Source: Larix kaempferi (Eukaryota > Streptophyta > Pinopsida > Pinales > Pinaceae). Taken from it: 64,000 bases of DNA. The position numbers and the translations under genes are program-made. The DNA lies in assembly GCA_027924585.1 (NCBI GenBank), contig BSBM01001448.1, forward strand, positions 248,001-312,000. Direction: 5' to 3'. Shown in pieces: positions 54,321 to 64,000 of this stretch; the stretch's first letter is position 1, and each line of letters begins with the position of its first letter. Under the pieces are notes generated by a model, which saw nothing but the letters and a program-made list of their open reading frames with translations, was not told the origin of the DNA and did no database searches.

Positions 54321-56145
54321 TTAACTGACACTCCAATTTTTGATGGTCTAACCGAAGTAACTAAATTCCTACAGGAATATGAACAAAAGCTTCCAGAACC
54401 GCAGCGCATACAGGCACTAGATATAGCATTGCGCGCTACACCCGCAAGATGGTGGGCTGCGCATAAGGAGAATATTCACACATGGCAAGACTGTCGCAGA
54501 TTGATACTGCGCAGATTCCAGGACACTACAGCAGAAGTGTCGCGCAAATATGAGGGACAGAGTGACCCTAGGTCACACATTGAAGCATGCATTCAGCAAT
54601 GGTCAGATATTCCGCCAGATGAATGGGTTCACCTATTCATCCACACATTGGATACAGTTCCAAGGAACTGGTATACTGAAACAGAATTGCGGAAAGGCAC
54701 TTTCACGTGGCCTCTTATGATAGAAAGTTTTCAACTTACCTTCAGCTTTGAATCAGAGCATCCAAGTATTGATCAGGCTCTGAAGTGTATTAAAAAGAAG
54801 ATATTTGAAGAATGCCCTTTATCAGAATATTCCCAACCAGATTGGGCTGTCCAGATAGAACATGCCCTGGAATGCTATAACTTCACCGCTGAAGAGGAGG
54901 AGGACGATCCTCGCAACATCAACATCCCAGAATCAGAAGGGACGCGCAATATTAAAGGTCCTGAGCTTGACATCCCTGCCATCACAGAACACATCAAGCT
55001 CAAGAAGATTAACATTGGTACAGAAGCTGAACCAAAGTTTGCTTCTATAGGAGATTATTGGGATGATGAAACTGTTGGACATGTTTCAGAATTATTACGT
55101 GACTACCAGGATATCTTTCCCACCAAGTTCACAGAAATGAAAGGCATCCTAGGAGACTTAGGAGTGATGCGCATACCTCTGAAAGCAGACGCCAAGCCAG
55201 TAAAGCAGCGCCCATACAGGTTGAACCCGCGTTATAAAGAAAAAGTCAAAGAAGAAATTGATAAGATGCTTGCAGCAGGTATTATTGAGCCAGTAGAGGA
55301 AAGCGATTGGATTAGTCCTATGGTGGTCCAAGAAAAGAAAACGAAAGGTGAAATAAGAATCTGTGTCGACTTGCGCAAACTCAATGATGCATCAGCGCAC
55401 GATCCATTTCCCACTCCTTTCACAGATGAAGTACTTGATAATGTTGGAGGACAAGAGGCTTACTCCCTCACTGATGGTTTCTCGGGATATCATCAGATCA
55501 GAATCCATCCGGACGACCGCCACAAGACTACTTTTGCAACTGAATGGGGCTCATTCCAGTATACGGTAATGCCCTTTGGTCTTAAAAACGCACCTGCTAT
55601 CTTTTCTAGAGTTGTTGTTGCTGTTTTCAAAGAATTCATTCACAAGTTTCTAGAAGTCTATTTTGATGACTGGACTGTATTTGGCCTATTAAAGAACCAT
55701 ATTGCAAATCTGCGCATGATGTTAGAAAAATGTAGACAGCATCAGATTTCCCTTAACTTGAAAAAATGTATATTCTGTGCGCCCTTTGGTATTTTGTTGG
55801 GACATATTGTATGCAGACAAGGACTCCTGATGGATCCTGCGAAGGTTGCCATCATTGCTAATTTACTTGCGCCCAACTCAGTTAAACAATTGCGCACTAC
55901 ATTGGGACATACAGGTTACTACAGAAAATTCATCAAGGGTTATGCAAAGATCACAGCACCTATGGAGAGATTGCTGAAAAAGGATTCGAAGTTCCAATGG
56001 ACAGAGGAATGCCAACAAAGCTTGGACACACTTAAAGAAAAGATGATCACAGCGCCTATTCTAGTTTTCCCGGACTGGAGAAAACCTTTTCATGTTCACG
56101 TTGATGCTTTTTCTATAGCATTGGGGGTTGTGCTTACACAGTATT
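54321..56145 (+). pseudogene. Second gag-like domain fused to reverse transcriptase (element E)
   Basis: The frame is open from 54321 to 56147. The first part (about 54330-54790) has the look of a retrotransposon gag capsid: I-F-D-G-L-T-E-V-T-K-F-L, A-L-R-A-T-P-A-R-W-W-A-A-H-K, T-W-Q-D-C-R-R-L-I-L-R-R-F, D-E-W-V-H-L-F-I-H-T-L and R-N-W-Y-T-E-T-E. RT follows from about 55150: R-L-N-P-R-Y-K-E-K-V-K, I-R-I-C-V-D-L-R-K-L, S-L-T-D-G-F-S-G-Y-H-Q-I, V-M-P-F-G-L-K-N-A-P-A-I-F-S-R and Y-F-D-D at 55659-55670, intact. The RNase H start F-H-V-H-V-D-A-F comes last, then a 14-bp deletion shifts the frame at about 56138. RT copies RNA to DNA. A capsid-like domain between protease and RT is not standard. Confidence 0.85.
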
Positions 56146-56577
56146 GATCACCCGATTGCTTACTCCAGCAGAAAGCTATCTACAGCTGAGAAGAACTACA
56201 CCACTACAGAAAGGGAAGGATTAGCTATGGTGTATGCCCTACAGAAATTCAGACACTACCTGTTAGGAGTTCCCTTTAAAATGTATACTGACCATTCTGC
56301 TCTGAAATATTTGGTCAATAAACCAGTGTTAGGAGGAAGAATTTGCAGATGGCTACTGCTCTTTCAAGAGTATGATTTCGAGGTTATTGTAAAGCCAGGC
56401 AGATTGAATGCAGGGCCTGACCATCTATCCAGGATAGAGTCAGGAGAGGAACCTACGACTCTGGAGGACAATCTGCCTGACGCACAGTTGTTTTCTATTC
56501 AAGCAGCAGACGAATATTATTCTGATATCCTTGAGTTTCTCACTACCGGACAAGCACCGGCTGAGCTTACAATCTAG
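56128..56577 (+). pseudogene. RNase H (element E)
   Basis: It lies in the next frame after the deletion: I-D-H-P-I-A-Y-S-S-R-K-L, T-T-T-E-R-E-G-L-A-M-V-Y with the catalytic Glu, M-Y-T-D-H-S-A-L-K-Y-L-V-N-K with the Asp, and G-P-D-H-L-S-R-I-E-S-G-E-E-P with the last Asp. The first catalytic Asp lies in the other frame (F-H-V-H-V-D-A-F). It ends in TAG at 56575-56577, followed directly by CAG; D has CAG then TAG at these two codons. RNase H removes the RNA template during reverse transcription. Confidence 0.85.
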
Positions 56578-57786
56578 CAGAAAAAGCAACTTGTTGTTAG
56601 AGCCGCAGACTTCACTTTGATAGCAGGCCAGCTGTATAAGTTAGGCCCTGACGAAGTTTTGCGCAGATGTATCTTACCACATGAAAAGAACTCTATCATC
56701 GCAGAAGCGCATTCAGGTACCGCAGGAGGCCATTTCGCAGGAAAGCCGACTGCGCAAAAGATATTAGCCGCAGGTCTGTGGTGGCCGACATTGCACAAGG
56801 ATACTAAGGAATTCTGTAAATGTTGCGATGTGTGCCAGCGCACAGGAAAACCTTCAAGGAGAGATGAAATGCCGCTAAGACCCCAGATCACACTGCGCGC
56901 TTTTGATAAATGGGCCATTGACTTTGTAGGACCTATTAACCCACCAGGAAAAAGAACTGGCGCAAGATACATCATTAAAGCTACTGAATACCTCACCAGA
57001 TGGGCTGAGGCGAAGCCAGTTAAGAACTGCGACGCTGCTACGGCCGCACAGTTCATTTTCGAGAATGTTATCACTAGATTTGGATGTCCAGTGATTCTCA
57101 TGAGCGATCAGGGTACACATTTCCTCAATGAGACTATAGAGGCCCTTACTAAAGAATTTCAAATTAATCACCATAAGAGTACCCCCTACCATCCTCAAGC
57201 TAATGGTACGGTGGAAGCATTCAATAAAATTCTTGAGAATGCCCTGACGAAGATCTGTAATCAACAAAGAGATGATTGGGACCTTAGAGTCACAGCTGTA
57301 TTATGGGCTTACAGAACCACTTGCAAGAAACTAACAGGTCACACACCTTTCAGCTTGGTGTATGGACAAGAAGCAGTTATGCCCATGGAATACATTATTC
57401 CTAGCCTTAGAATTACGCAAATTACAGAAATGGCAGATCCTGATACTATGAATGAAAGACTTTCGCAACTGCTTGCCTTAGAAGAAGACAGACTCTTAGT
57501 CGGATTCCATCAACAGGTACAGAAGGCAAGACAGAAAGCTTGGCATGACAGGCATATTAAGAATAAAGTCTTTCAGGAACGAGACTTGGTACTCCTCTAT
57601 GACAGTAAATTTACCAAGTTCCCAGGCAAGTTTCGTGTACACTGGTTAGGCCCTTTTCAGGTGATAAAAATAACAGATGGAGGCGCAGTTCAGCTTGCAA
57701 AGCTGGATGGAGAATTACTACCTACAATGATCAACGGGAGTCGGCTCAAGCTTTATTGCGACGGCCACTCCGCTCTGTCGACCTAA
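56578..57786 (+). CDS. Integrase (element E), open from after the TAG to the natural end
   Basis: It reads in the same frame as RNase H without interruption. HHCC finger: [11 protein letters not shown], then C-K-C-C-D-V-C-Q-R. Catalytic core: D in W-A-I-D-F-V-G-P, D in M-S-D-Q-G-T-H-F, and E in [12 protein letters not shown]-terminal module: [11 protein letters not shown], the GPY/F type, with no chromodomain after it. The end is S-A-L-S-T and TAA at 57784-57786. It inserts element DNA into the genome. All catalytic residues are present, so this domain could still be functional if translated. The first Met is at 56617, but it is part of a polyprotein. Confidence 0.92.
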   Translation, partial: QKKQLVVRAADFTLIAGQLYKLGPDEVLRRCILPHEKNSIIAEAHSGTAGGHFAGKPTAQKILAAGLWWPTLHKDTKEFCKCCDVCQRTGKPSRRDEMPLRPQITLRAFDKWAIDFVGPINPPGKRTGARYIIKATEYLTRWAEAKPVKNCDAATAAQFIFENVITRFGCPVILMSDQGTHFLNETIEALTKEFQINHHKSTPYHPQANGTVEAFNKILENALTKICNQQRDDWDLRVTAVLWAYRTTCKKLTGHTPFSLVYGQEAVMPMEYIIPSLRITQITEMADPDTMNERLSQLLALEEDRLLVGFHQQVQKARQKAWHDRHIKNKVFQERDLVLLYDSKFTKFPGKFRVHWLGPFQVIKITDGGAVQLAKLDGELLPTMINGSRLKLYCDGHSALST

Positions 57787-58595
57787 TATTTTGCTGAAAG
57801 AGATGCAGATGCCCAGTGTAGTTGAAAGAGGCACCGCATTCAGTCTACACGGAAGTTGCGAGACACCCAGTCTCCGGCTTCCTGCGCAGTTCCTAGAAAC
57901 ATCCGCGCATGCCTAAAGTTTGGTTGGAGCGAACATAGTTGCGCTCTTGTGAAGCTTCTCCCCGGACCGTTGAACTATCGCTCTTGCGGAGTTCCCTTTG
58001 ATAATTTGCCACTTGGAAAAGTTTTGTTGTGGACCCCTAAAGGCACAGTTTCCTAAGTTGAAATGACCCGTCGAAAATTTGAATTACAGCAGTTATGAAG
58101 CCGCGTCTGAATAAATGAAGGATAAGTCCGCTATTTAAGTCTAGCCGTTCTGACGGATTCGGCTTAATCTCCGAAAGATTTGCTTTTAACTCTGGCGCCG
58201 AAAGCATTAGCTTCTCCCGGAAGGCTGTCAGAACCCGTCAATCACACTAAATGCACCGCTACGGCAAGGAGGATAGCGTGTTGTCAACTCATCTATAGCC
58301 GCCTATAGCTACGTTATCCCACTTGGTCGCATTTACTCACCTCTGGCTATAAATACCTCACACTTCTATAATTTTTGGGTTACTTTCCTCGAGTTGCTAT
58401 CTTGTTTACAAATCCAAGTTATTGTTTTCAGAGCCGAGTTGTGCAGAGTATTTTCCCTTGTTTTCAGCGTCCATATCCTACGAAGGTCCGCCATTTGCTG
58501 TCCAAAGTTTTTGTTCCCTACATAGATTCACGACGGAGAACCTGTCAACTGAAGAAGTTGTTCGTCAATTCCTGCGCCGAGGATTAGATTTCGGC
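57787..58595 (+). other. Spacer of E between integrase and accessory ORF
   Basis: No known domain. TTTTCCCTTGTTTTCAG at about 58452-58468 looks like a strong 3' splice site upstream of the accessory ATG, and another ...TTGTTTTCAG is at about 58423-58431. The accessory frame is open from 58422 but without an ATG before 58596. A spliced mRNA for the accessory ORF is therefore plausible; no donor could be fixed. Confidence 0.45.
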
Positions 58596-61253
58596 ATGAC
58601 TACTCCAGTCACAGCTTCGACTTATGTACATCCTGGTTATCAGGATCCCAGACAATCTCCGGCTACAAGAGCGTCGCCATCACAGCCAGAAGAACCTGTT
58701 CCAGAGCCGTTGGCGACCATGGCAAACTATATTCCGCCGCGTCCAGATGATGCACCAGAAGTACAGATCCCGAAGAATGCAAAGTATCCTATTCCGCTAC
58801 CGCCACTACCGGATAGTGTGCAGGTAGAAGGGCAACTGTTGGGAAACATTCCACTGGTCAAGTTCTCTGACTTCAACCTCGGAGACTATAAGACATACCC
58901 TCAGTTCCAGCCAGACCGATATCTGGATATAGTGCATAATCCCACCAGGAAGGTTGACGAGTTCATCCCGAAGGGATTTGCAGCAAATCTTGAGCGCCCT
59001 GGACTCTTGAATTTGTTGAAGCTACCGCACTTTGGGCGTAGCAATGAAGCGAACGCAGTTGTTAAAACACTGCTATCATGCGTTCATGGAGGTTACCTTT
59101 GGCTCGGGAGGCCAATTGATCTAAATGTTGATTTAATTCACTGCATTACTGGTCTATCTAAGGATGGTAAGGATCCCAATATTCATCTTGCGGGAAAGGA
59201 CAAGGACAAAAAATTGACTGCACAGGTGGTGCAGAAGTACAACTTAACAAGAGGAGGTCGGGCTTATGACCTCACTGCAGTAGAAGATGAGGCACTCCAA
59301 TTTACAGGAAGTCTGCTTGCAGGCAGACTTCTCACAAAGTGCCGACCGAAGGAAGTTACTGGAGCTGTCGTGGAGCTCGCCATCGCAGCTGCGGAGGGAG
59401 AGCAGTACAACTGGTCTCTCTTTCTGCTCAATTCTTTTTTGGCTGATTGCCTGAATGTGCAGGACAATGCAGCCCAATCATTCCATTTTTCATGGCTTCT
59501 AATTTTATGCGCTCTCGTTGGGTGGAAGGAGCCCCCGAATACTCAGTTCTTTCCGCGCCGCGCAGGAGAGGTTGCCGGCATGCGCTACATCAACCTCTGG
59601 GATTCCCCTAATCCCGCGAAGCGCAAGATGAATCGCGCTGTCTTTTGTGAGTACTACTATCTCCTCCGAGATACTATTCAAGAAATGCCAAGGCTGAGCG
59701 AGGAGACAACCACGTTATATGACGGGAAGTTGTCTTTTACAGCCGACTTACATCAACTTTACCTCCGCCCTTGCGGCATTTCAGATGAATGGGCGCTAGG
59801 CCTTTACAGAATGACCACCGAGGATGTTGAAGAAACCATCAAGTCTTGGTCGGATGAGTGGAGGGAGGCCGCCGATCTCGCATCCGCGCTGCCAACCGCC
59901 GCTACGAAAGAGAAGGATAAGGGCAAGGAAGCTCGTCAGCAGAGAAGTGACGAAGGATCCACAGAACCAGCCACCAAGAAGAAAAAAGTGTCGCATCCCG
60001 CTGAGGCTATTCCCTCGGGGATCGACCAGTACATACATGAGCAATTTCGCGAGATGCGCAATGCGCACGCTCACATCAGAAGTGCTCTAGACCTACAGTT
60101 TGTGGAAATAAAAGGTCTCGCAGGAAGAGTTGCGCAGACCCATGCGCCAGCATCTACTTCGCAGGCGCCACAATAAATTCCAAGTGCCGAGCGAGTTGAA
60201 GAACTCATTGAAAGGCATACTGTCGTGCATATTCCGCCTACCAGCATGACACTTCCAGATCCGCTAGCTGCACTACAGGTAAGCGCCGTTGGGCCCGTTG
60301 AAATTAATTTGTCTCTAATTCCTATAGAGACTCTACAGCTAGTGCAGGAGAAAGTTTCTCTTGAGTTGAGAGCTAGAGAGCTCTCTACATTCCAGGAAAA
60401 TCAAAGACTGCAATCGCAGGAGTTAGAGTTGAAGGCAATCCATCAGGATACCTCTGAGAAGCTTGCACTTTATGAGGCGCAAGACATCGGTATCAGAAAC
60501 GCAGTGGATGAGATTGCCCAGTTATTGCCGACTTGCGAAATTCAACCAGACCTCCCTCTGGTTGCAAAAGTTCAAATTATTGGCGAAAGAGCGAAAACCC
60601 TGGAGCAAGAAATAGTTGCTATGGCAGAAGGCCATAGAACCCATATCGCTGAGCTAGAAGCTCGCGTTGCTGCGCATCTTACGGATGATGCGCAGGTACA
60701 ATTTGAAGCACTGAACAGAGCTTCCACACAGATGAAAGATCGAGTACAGGAAGCCAAGAACCTGATGAACCAGGCTATGGAAGCTTGGACAGAGCTTGTG
60801 AACCTCCCTTTTAAAGTGGGACTGTCAGAACAGGTGCAAGCTGCAAAACAATCTCTCACTGTTCTCAATGAAGAAGCTAAGGCCCTAACAGGCCTACCAA
60901 AAATGAAGAAAATGGGCGAAGTGCGCAAAATGCAGCAACAACTGCACAAGCTCAGAACTGAAGATGAGAAGCTCACCAACAGCATTCAGCCATTCATGGA
61001 TGAGTATGCTGAAATCGTTGCCCAGGTTGAGACAAAAATCAAAGAGATTGCTGAGTCTCAGGAGATCATTGATACCCTCACTAAAGACGAAGCGACCGCA
61101 GAAACGGTGCAAACAGCTGATGAGTGTATTGAGGAATTGGACTCCGCTATTGCGAAGTGGCAGAAAACATTCGCGGAGATTCAAGCAAAAGCAGATGCGC
61201 AAATCAAACGACCACGCGCTAGTGCGAGTGGCTCAAGGGCGAGCCACAAGTGA
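58596..61253 (+). pseudogene. Long accessory ORF downstream of integrase (element E)
   Basis: ATG 58596 (M-T-T-P-V, conserved in D) opens a frame of 527 codons up to TAA 60174-60176, then 359 further codons in the same frame to TGA 61251-61253. Part 1: Pro-rich start, then a globular region S-G/P-G-L-L-N-L-L, L-L-S-C-V-H-G-G-Y-L-W-L-G-R-P-I-D-L, I-T-G-L-S-K-D-G-K-D-P, and L-I-L-C-A-L-V-G-W-K-E-P, broadly like the orphan proteins annotated in plant elements as putative plant transposon protein. A lysine patch A-T-K-K-K-K-V-S resembles a nuclear signal. Part 2: a long helical, Gln/Glu/Lys-rich coiled coil ending in a basic tail. No membrane segment is seen, so it is not envelope-like. It may have been one protein of about 886 residues; the single stop separates the parts. 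The function is unknown. Confidence 0.75.
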
Positions 61254-61265
61254 GTGTTAGGGGCC
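61254..61265 (+). other. Polypurine tract region of E
   Basis: GTGTTAGGGGCC lies between the accessory stop codon and the LTR. Only AGGGG is purine, so this is a weak tract. Confidence 0.5.
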
Positions 61266-62704
61266 TGTTGGAGCCTAGGTCGTAGCTGCAGTAAAGCTGC
61301 GAATTTTGGGGAAAAGACACAAGTATGAAAGGAAAGTGCTAATTTTGGAACAAGCACTAAGTTTTGGGAAAGAAGGAGACGGTGTGCAGTACGGTGCCAG
61401 ATGGACAAGCTCAGTAAAGATTATGGACCGGAAATCGCGGAGCTCGCGCGCACGTCATCGAAGAAAGAAGGTGGCTCAGCTACCATAATAAATAAGGCGA
61501 TGGAGTAGAGGGCTCAGCTACCCTCATTTAAAGGCTAAGTACAGAAGTTATGGTTGCTCGGATCAAGGAGGAGCAACGGACCAGAGCATTGAAGGCGAAG
61601 GACGATCGCCCATACCCACAATCTGCGCCGGAATTCATGGAGCCTGCAGGAAGCGGCGACATGACTGCAAGCGGCGCCTACAGTACACCTAGCCATGTGT
61701 GTGGTTAGGGTTTTTGGGAATCACTGTTGGGAAAGGCCCACAGTTTTGTAAAGGTGCGACCGCCATGGCCACCTATATATATGAACAATTGTAATGGATA
61801 AACGAGAGCTAGAGTAAGTTGGATGTTAGATAGAGAGAAAGCTAGCAAGTAAGAGTTAGACACTCTTGAGGATAGATCATGTGTTGATTGTCCTTTGGTA
61901 TGTTTCTACTGTGTGTAGAACTAGAGTAGAATCGGATAGCCGAGGAGCTAATCCCTGAGTTGCCAGACAGTCTGTGTGACGTCTGTGCCTTTGTAATCTC
62001 TATAGAGAAGAGACTAGTGAAGAGAAGGGCTCCCAGCTGTGTGCGTGGAGTTTCCTGTAAAGATCTAAGGCTGCAGCTGTGTGCGCAGCATATTGTATAA
62101 CTCTATGGTTTTCTGGTTAATATAGACTCCCGTGGACGTGGTTTTCCTTGAGGAGATGAGTTTCACATATATCTTCTTGTTATAATGTTTGCGTGAATGA
62201 TAACTATTTAGAGTTCATTATCTGTGTATGCAAGACTCCTGTATTATCTTTGTGACTGTTTGAGCGAGTTGGAAAGGTCCCTTGATAGCTATAAGTGTTA
62301 AGTACCGAAGAAGTAGTAACGCGCGGTCGCTGCTGCGAGAGAAGACTGCGTTACTGCGCTGGATGTGAAGGGCGAGGAAGTATTTAGCGCGTCGACGCAA
62401 GGAATAGTTGCCTTCTGCGCTAGAGAGGAGAAACTGCGCAGTAGGCCTGCCGAGGAAGGAATCCGCGCAGCTGCGCCGAGCGGCCTGCGGGAAAGTCCGA
62501 CCGCCGATATCTGAGGAACCATTCAAGGAAGAGCAATCTCCGCGTCACCCAGGTTAAGGAAACCTGATTCCTTAACCCCCCCATAGCCACTTCGGGTGAG
62601 ACCTCGAGCTGCTGTGCAGCTCGTTGCCGAGAGGGCCAGTGCGCCAAGGGGTTTTGTTGCTGCGCTTCATTAAAACCCGGGTCTTCCCAAGAAAGCAGCC
62701 AACA
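61266..62704 (+). mobile_element. 3' LTR of element E (1439 bp)
   Basis: It is the partner of 47758-49196, offset exactly 13508 bp with no indel and about 9 substitutions. GTAGC at 62705-62709 repeats 47753-47757. Confidence 0.94.
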
Positions 62705-64000
62705 GTAGCTCTATGGTTGATCTCTCTGGCTTAGCAATATCTTCCCCGTTGCCCTGTATGCTTGATAAACCCACCTGTAGGTTGGCTTAGTATGTGGATG
62801 CTTGATAAACCCAAATACAGGGTGGCTTAGCATGAGTATGTTTCATGGATTGCTTGATAAACCCATCTATAAGTTGGTTTAGCTTTGGAAGTGGATTTTG
62901 ACTATTAGAGAGCCTACCTAGCCCTCCTTAGTGGATACATAGCCCAGGTCGGGGGTGGTCTCTCAGCTGAAAGAGTATAGGATGGACAGACACCTAAGGT
63001 TGGGTGGAACGTTTCTCTCACTTGGCTAGTTGCTGGAGAAACTTCAAGATAAAGAGATAAGTATTTTTTGGAATGAATGATGTTATTTCATGTGTTATTG
63101 TTATGTTTTTTTGCTTAAGACTGTTGAATGGATGTTATATGAATGGGAATAATAGTTAGACCCTGTGTAAATTTGAGTGTAAGGCTAAGCATAGGTTGAA
63201 TACTTCATTCGGTTGCATGAGTTTAATGCATTACTAATTTACATGTCTTATATGTATGGTTAGCCTTAGTTTCATTTATTCTATGTGTTTGTTATGAGAT
63301 GCTTAAACTTGTATTGGACTTCTTACCCTTACTTAATCATGGGGATGGTTATATGGCCTGGGGTATTCCTAGAACGCTCTGTGGGACAGAGGAAAGATGG
63401 GTTATGGCAAGGGATAAGTAAAGACCTGTTAAGGGTTGGAATATACCTTAGAAGTTTAGACAGAACTTCAGAGAAGAAAATGAGGAGGTAAAAAACCTCA
63501 TATGACCAGGGGATTCTACCATTGGATAGAGCTATCCAAGAGCTTTCGAGAGCCTGCCTATCCCTACTTAGTGGATACATAGCCCAGCTTGGGGGTGGTT
63601 TCTTAGCTGAAAGACTATAGGCTAGATATAGACCTAAGGTTGGGTGGAACATTGCTCTCACTTAGCCAGTTGCTAGGGAAACTTCAAGATACAGAGATAC
63701 GTATTATGTGGAATAAATGATGTTATTTCATGTGTTATTATTATGTTGTTTTTCTTAATACTATTGAATGAATGTTATATGAATGAGAATAATAGTTAGA
63801 CCCTATGTAAGTCTGAGTGCAAGGCTGAGCACAGGTTGAATACTTCATTCGGTTGCATGATTTTAATGCATTGCTAATTTACATGTGTTAGATTTATGGT
63901 TATCCTTAGTTTCATTTATTCTATGTGTTTGTTATGAGATTCTTAACCTTGTAATGGAATGATTAGTCTTACTTAATCATGGGGATGGTTATGTGGCCTG
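62705..64000 (+). mobile_element. LTR H, right part (runs off the window)
   Basis: It resumes after E with AGCTCTATGGTTGATCTCTC and GGCTTAGCAATATCTTCC, matching the right half of G2 (AGCTCTGTGGTTGAGCTCAC, GCTTAGCAATTCTTCC). The block CTTGATAAACCCA...GTTGGCTTAG, single in G and G2, is repeated three times at about 62760-62882. The 640-bp duplication follows. Confidence 0.75.
62911..64000 (+). repeat. 640-bp tandem duplication within LTR H
   Basis: AGCCTACCTAGCCCTCCTTA at 62911 recurs as AGCCTGCCTATCCCTACTTA at 63551. ACTTAATCATGGGGATGGTT at 63331 recurs at 63971. Both pairs are exactly 640 bp apart. The second copy is cut by the window end. The copies differ by scattered substitutions, so the duplication is not recent. 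Confidence 0.88.

Larger units (their letters stand above)
47758..62704 (+). mobile_element. Element E: complete, young gypsy retrotransposon (14947 bp incl. G2)
   Basis: The LTRs (47758-49196 and 61266-62704) are both 1439 bp and differ at about 9 positions. GTAGC flanks both ends. The order is primer site with a repeated leader, gag with five CCHC knuckles (split by G2), protease, second gag-like domain, RT, RNase H, integrase, spacer, and a long accessory ORF ending 12 bp before the 3' LTR. In spite of its youth it carries in-frame stops at 50072, 53616, 53703, 54318, 56575 and 60174 and a 14-bp deletion at about 56138. Confidence 0.94.

Noticed and set aside
1-64000. tRNA, rRNA, small RNA genes or host protein genes
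   Set aside because: I found no cloverleaf-like or rRNA-like sequence, and all recognisable domains are retrotransposon-related; a covariance-model scan would be needed to exclude small RNAs.

Overview
The window looks like intergenic, transposon-filled DNA from a large land-plant genome. I see no host gene, rRNA or tRNA. Everything I can place belongs to LTR retrotransposons, most of them in Ty3/gypsy families with plant-type features (tRNA primer sites TGGTATCAGAGC and TGGCGACTCC, a second plant/archaeal-type RNase H, plant-mobile-domain cargo) and two in Ty1/copia. The species cannot be named from the sequence; a fern- or gymnosperm-like giant genome would fit, but that is only an impression.

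Layout. Ten insertions (named A to I, plus G2) are nested up to four levels deep. D, a degraded gypsy element on the + strand, is the oldest host; it enters at 31124 and leaves at 46782. Into D have inserted: B (gypsy, +, window part 3191-31123), F (copia, -, 31610-38960), G (solo LTR, 41148-42707) and H (an LTR starting at 46783, resuming at 62705 and running off the right edge). Inside B are C (copia, +, 3' part only, 1-3190) and A (complete gypsy, -, 4056-19223, same family as B). Inside F is solo LTR I (37100-37826). Inside H is E (complete gypsy, +, 47758-62704, same family as D), and inside E is solo LTR G2 (51180-52804). Target-site duplications support A (CTTCT), E (GTAGC), G (AGATA), G2 (TGTAC), I (AAGAG) and, with one mismatch, F (AGAAG/AGAAT). 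LTR pairs differ by about 9 of 1439 bases (E), about 15 of 746 (A) and roughly 4% (F), so E is the youngest complete element.

The A/B family has the order gag, protease, two extra CCHC knuckles, RT, RNase H, integrase, then an extra RNase H, and finally a gene in the opposite orientation. That antisense gene resembles the plant mobile domain, has a GT-AG intron conserved in phase in both copies, and has a conserved TATAAATAG about 550 bp upstream of its ATG. The D/E family has five CCHC knuckles, a second gag-like domain between protease and RT, and a long accessory reading frame with a nuclear-signal-like stretch and a coiled coil downstream of integrase. All coding regions except short intact stretches carry stops or frameshifts. 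Many stops are TAG where the sister copy has CAG, or CTAG where the sister copy has CTGG, which points to decay of methylated CHG cytosines.

The two copia elements both carry minisatellites between the pol stop codon and the polypurine tract.
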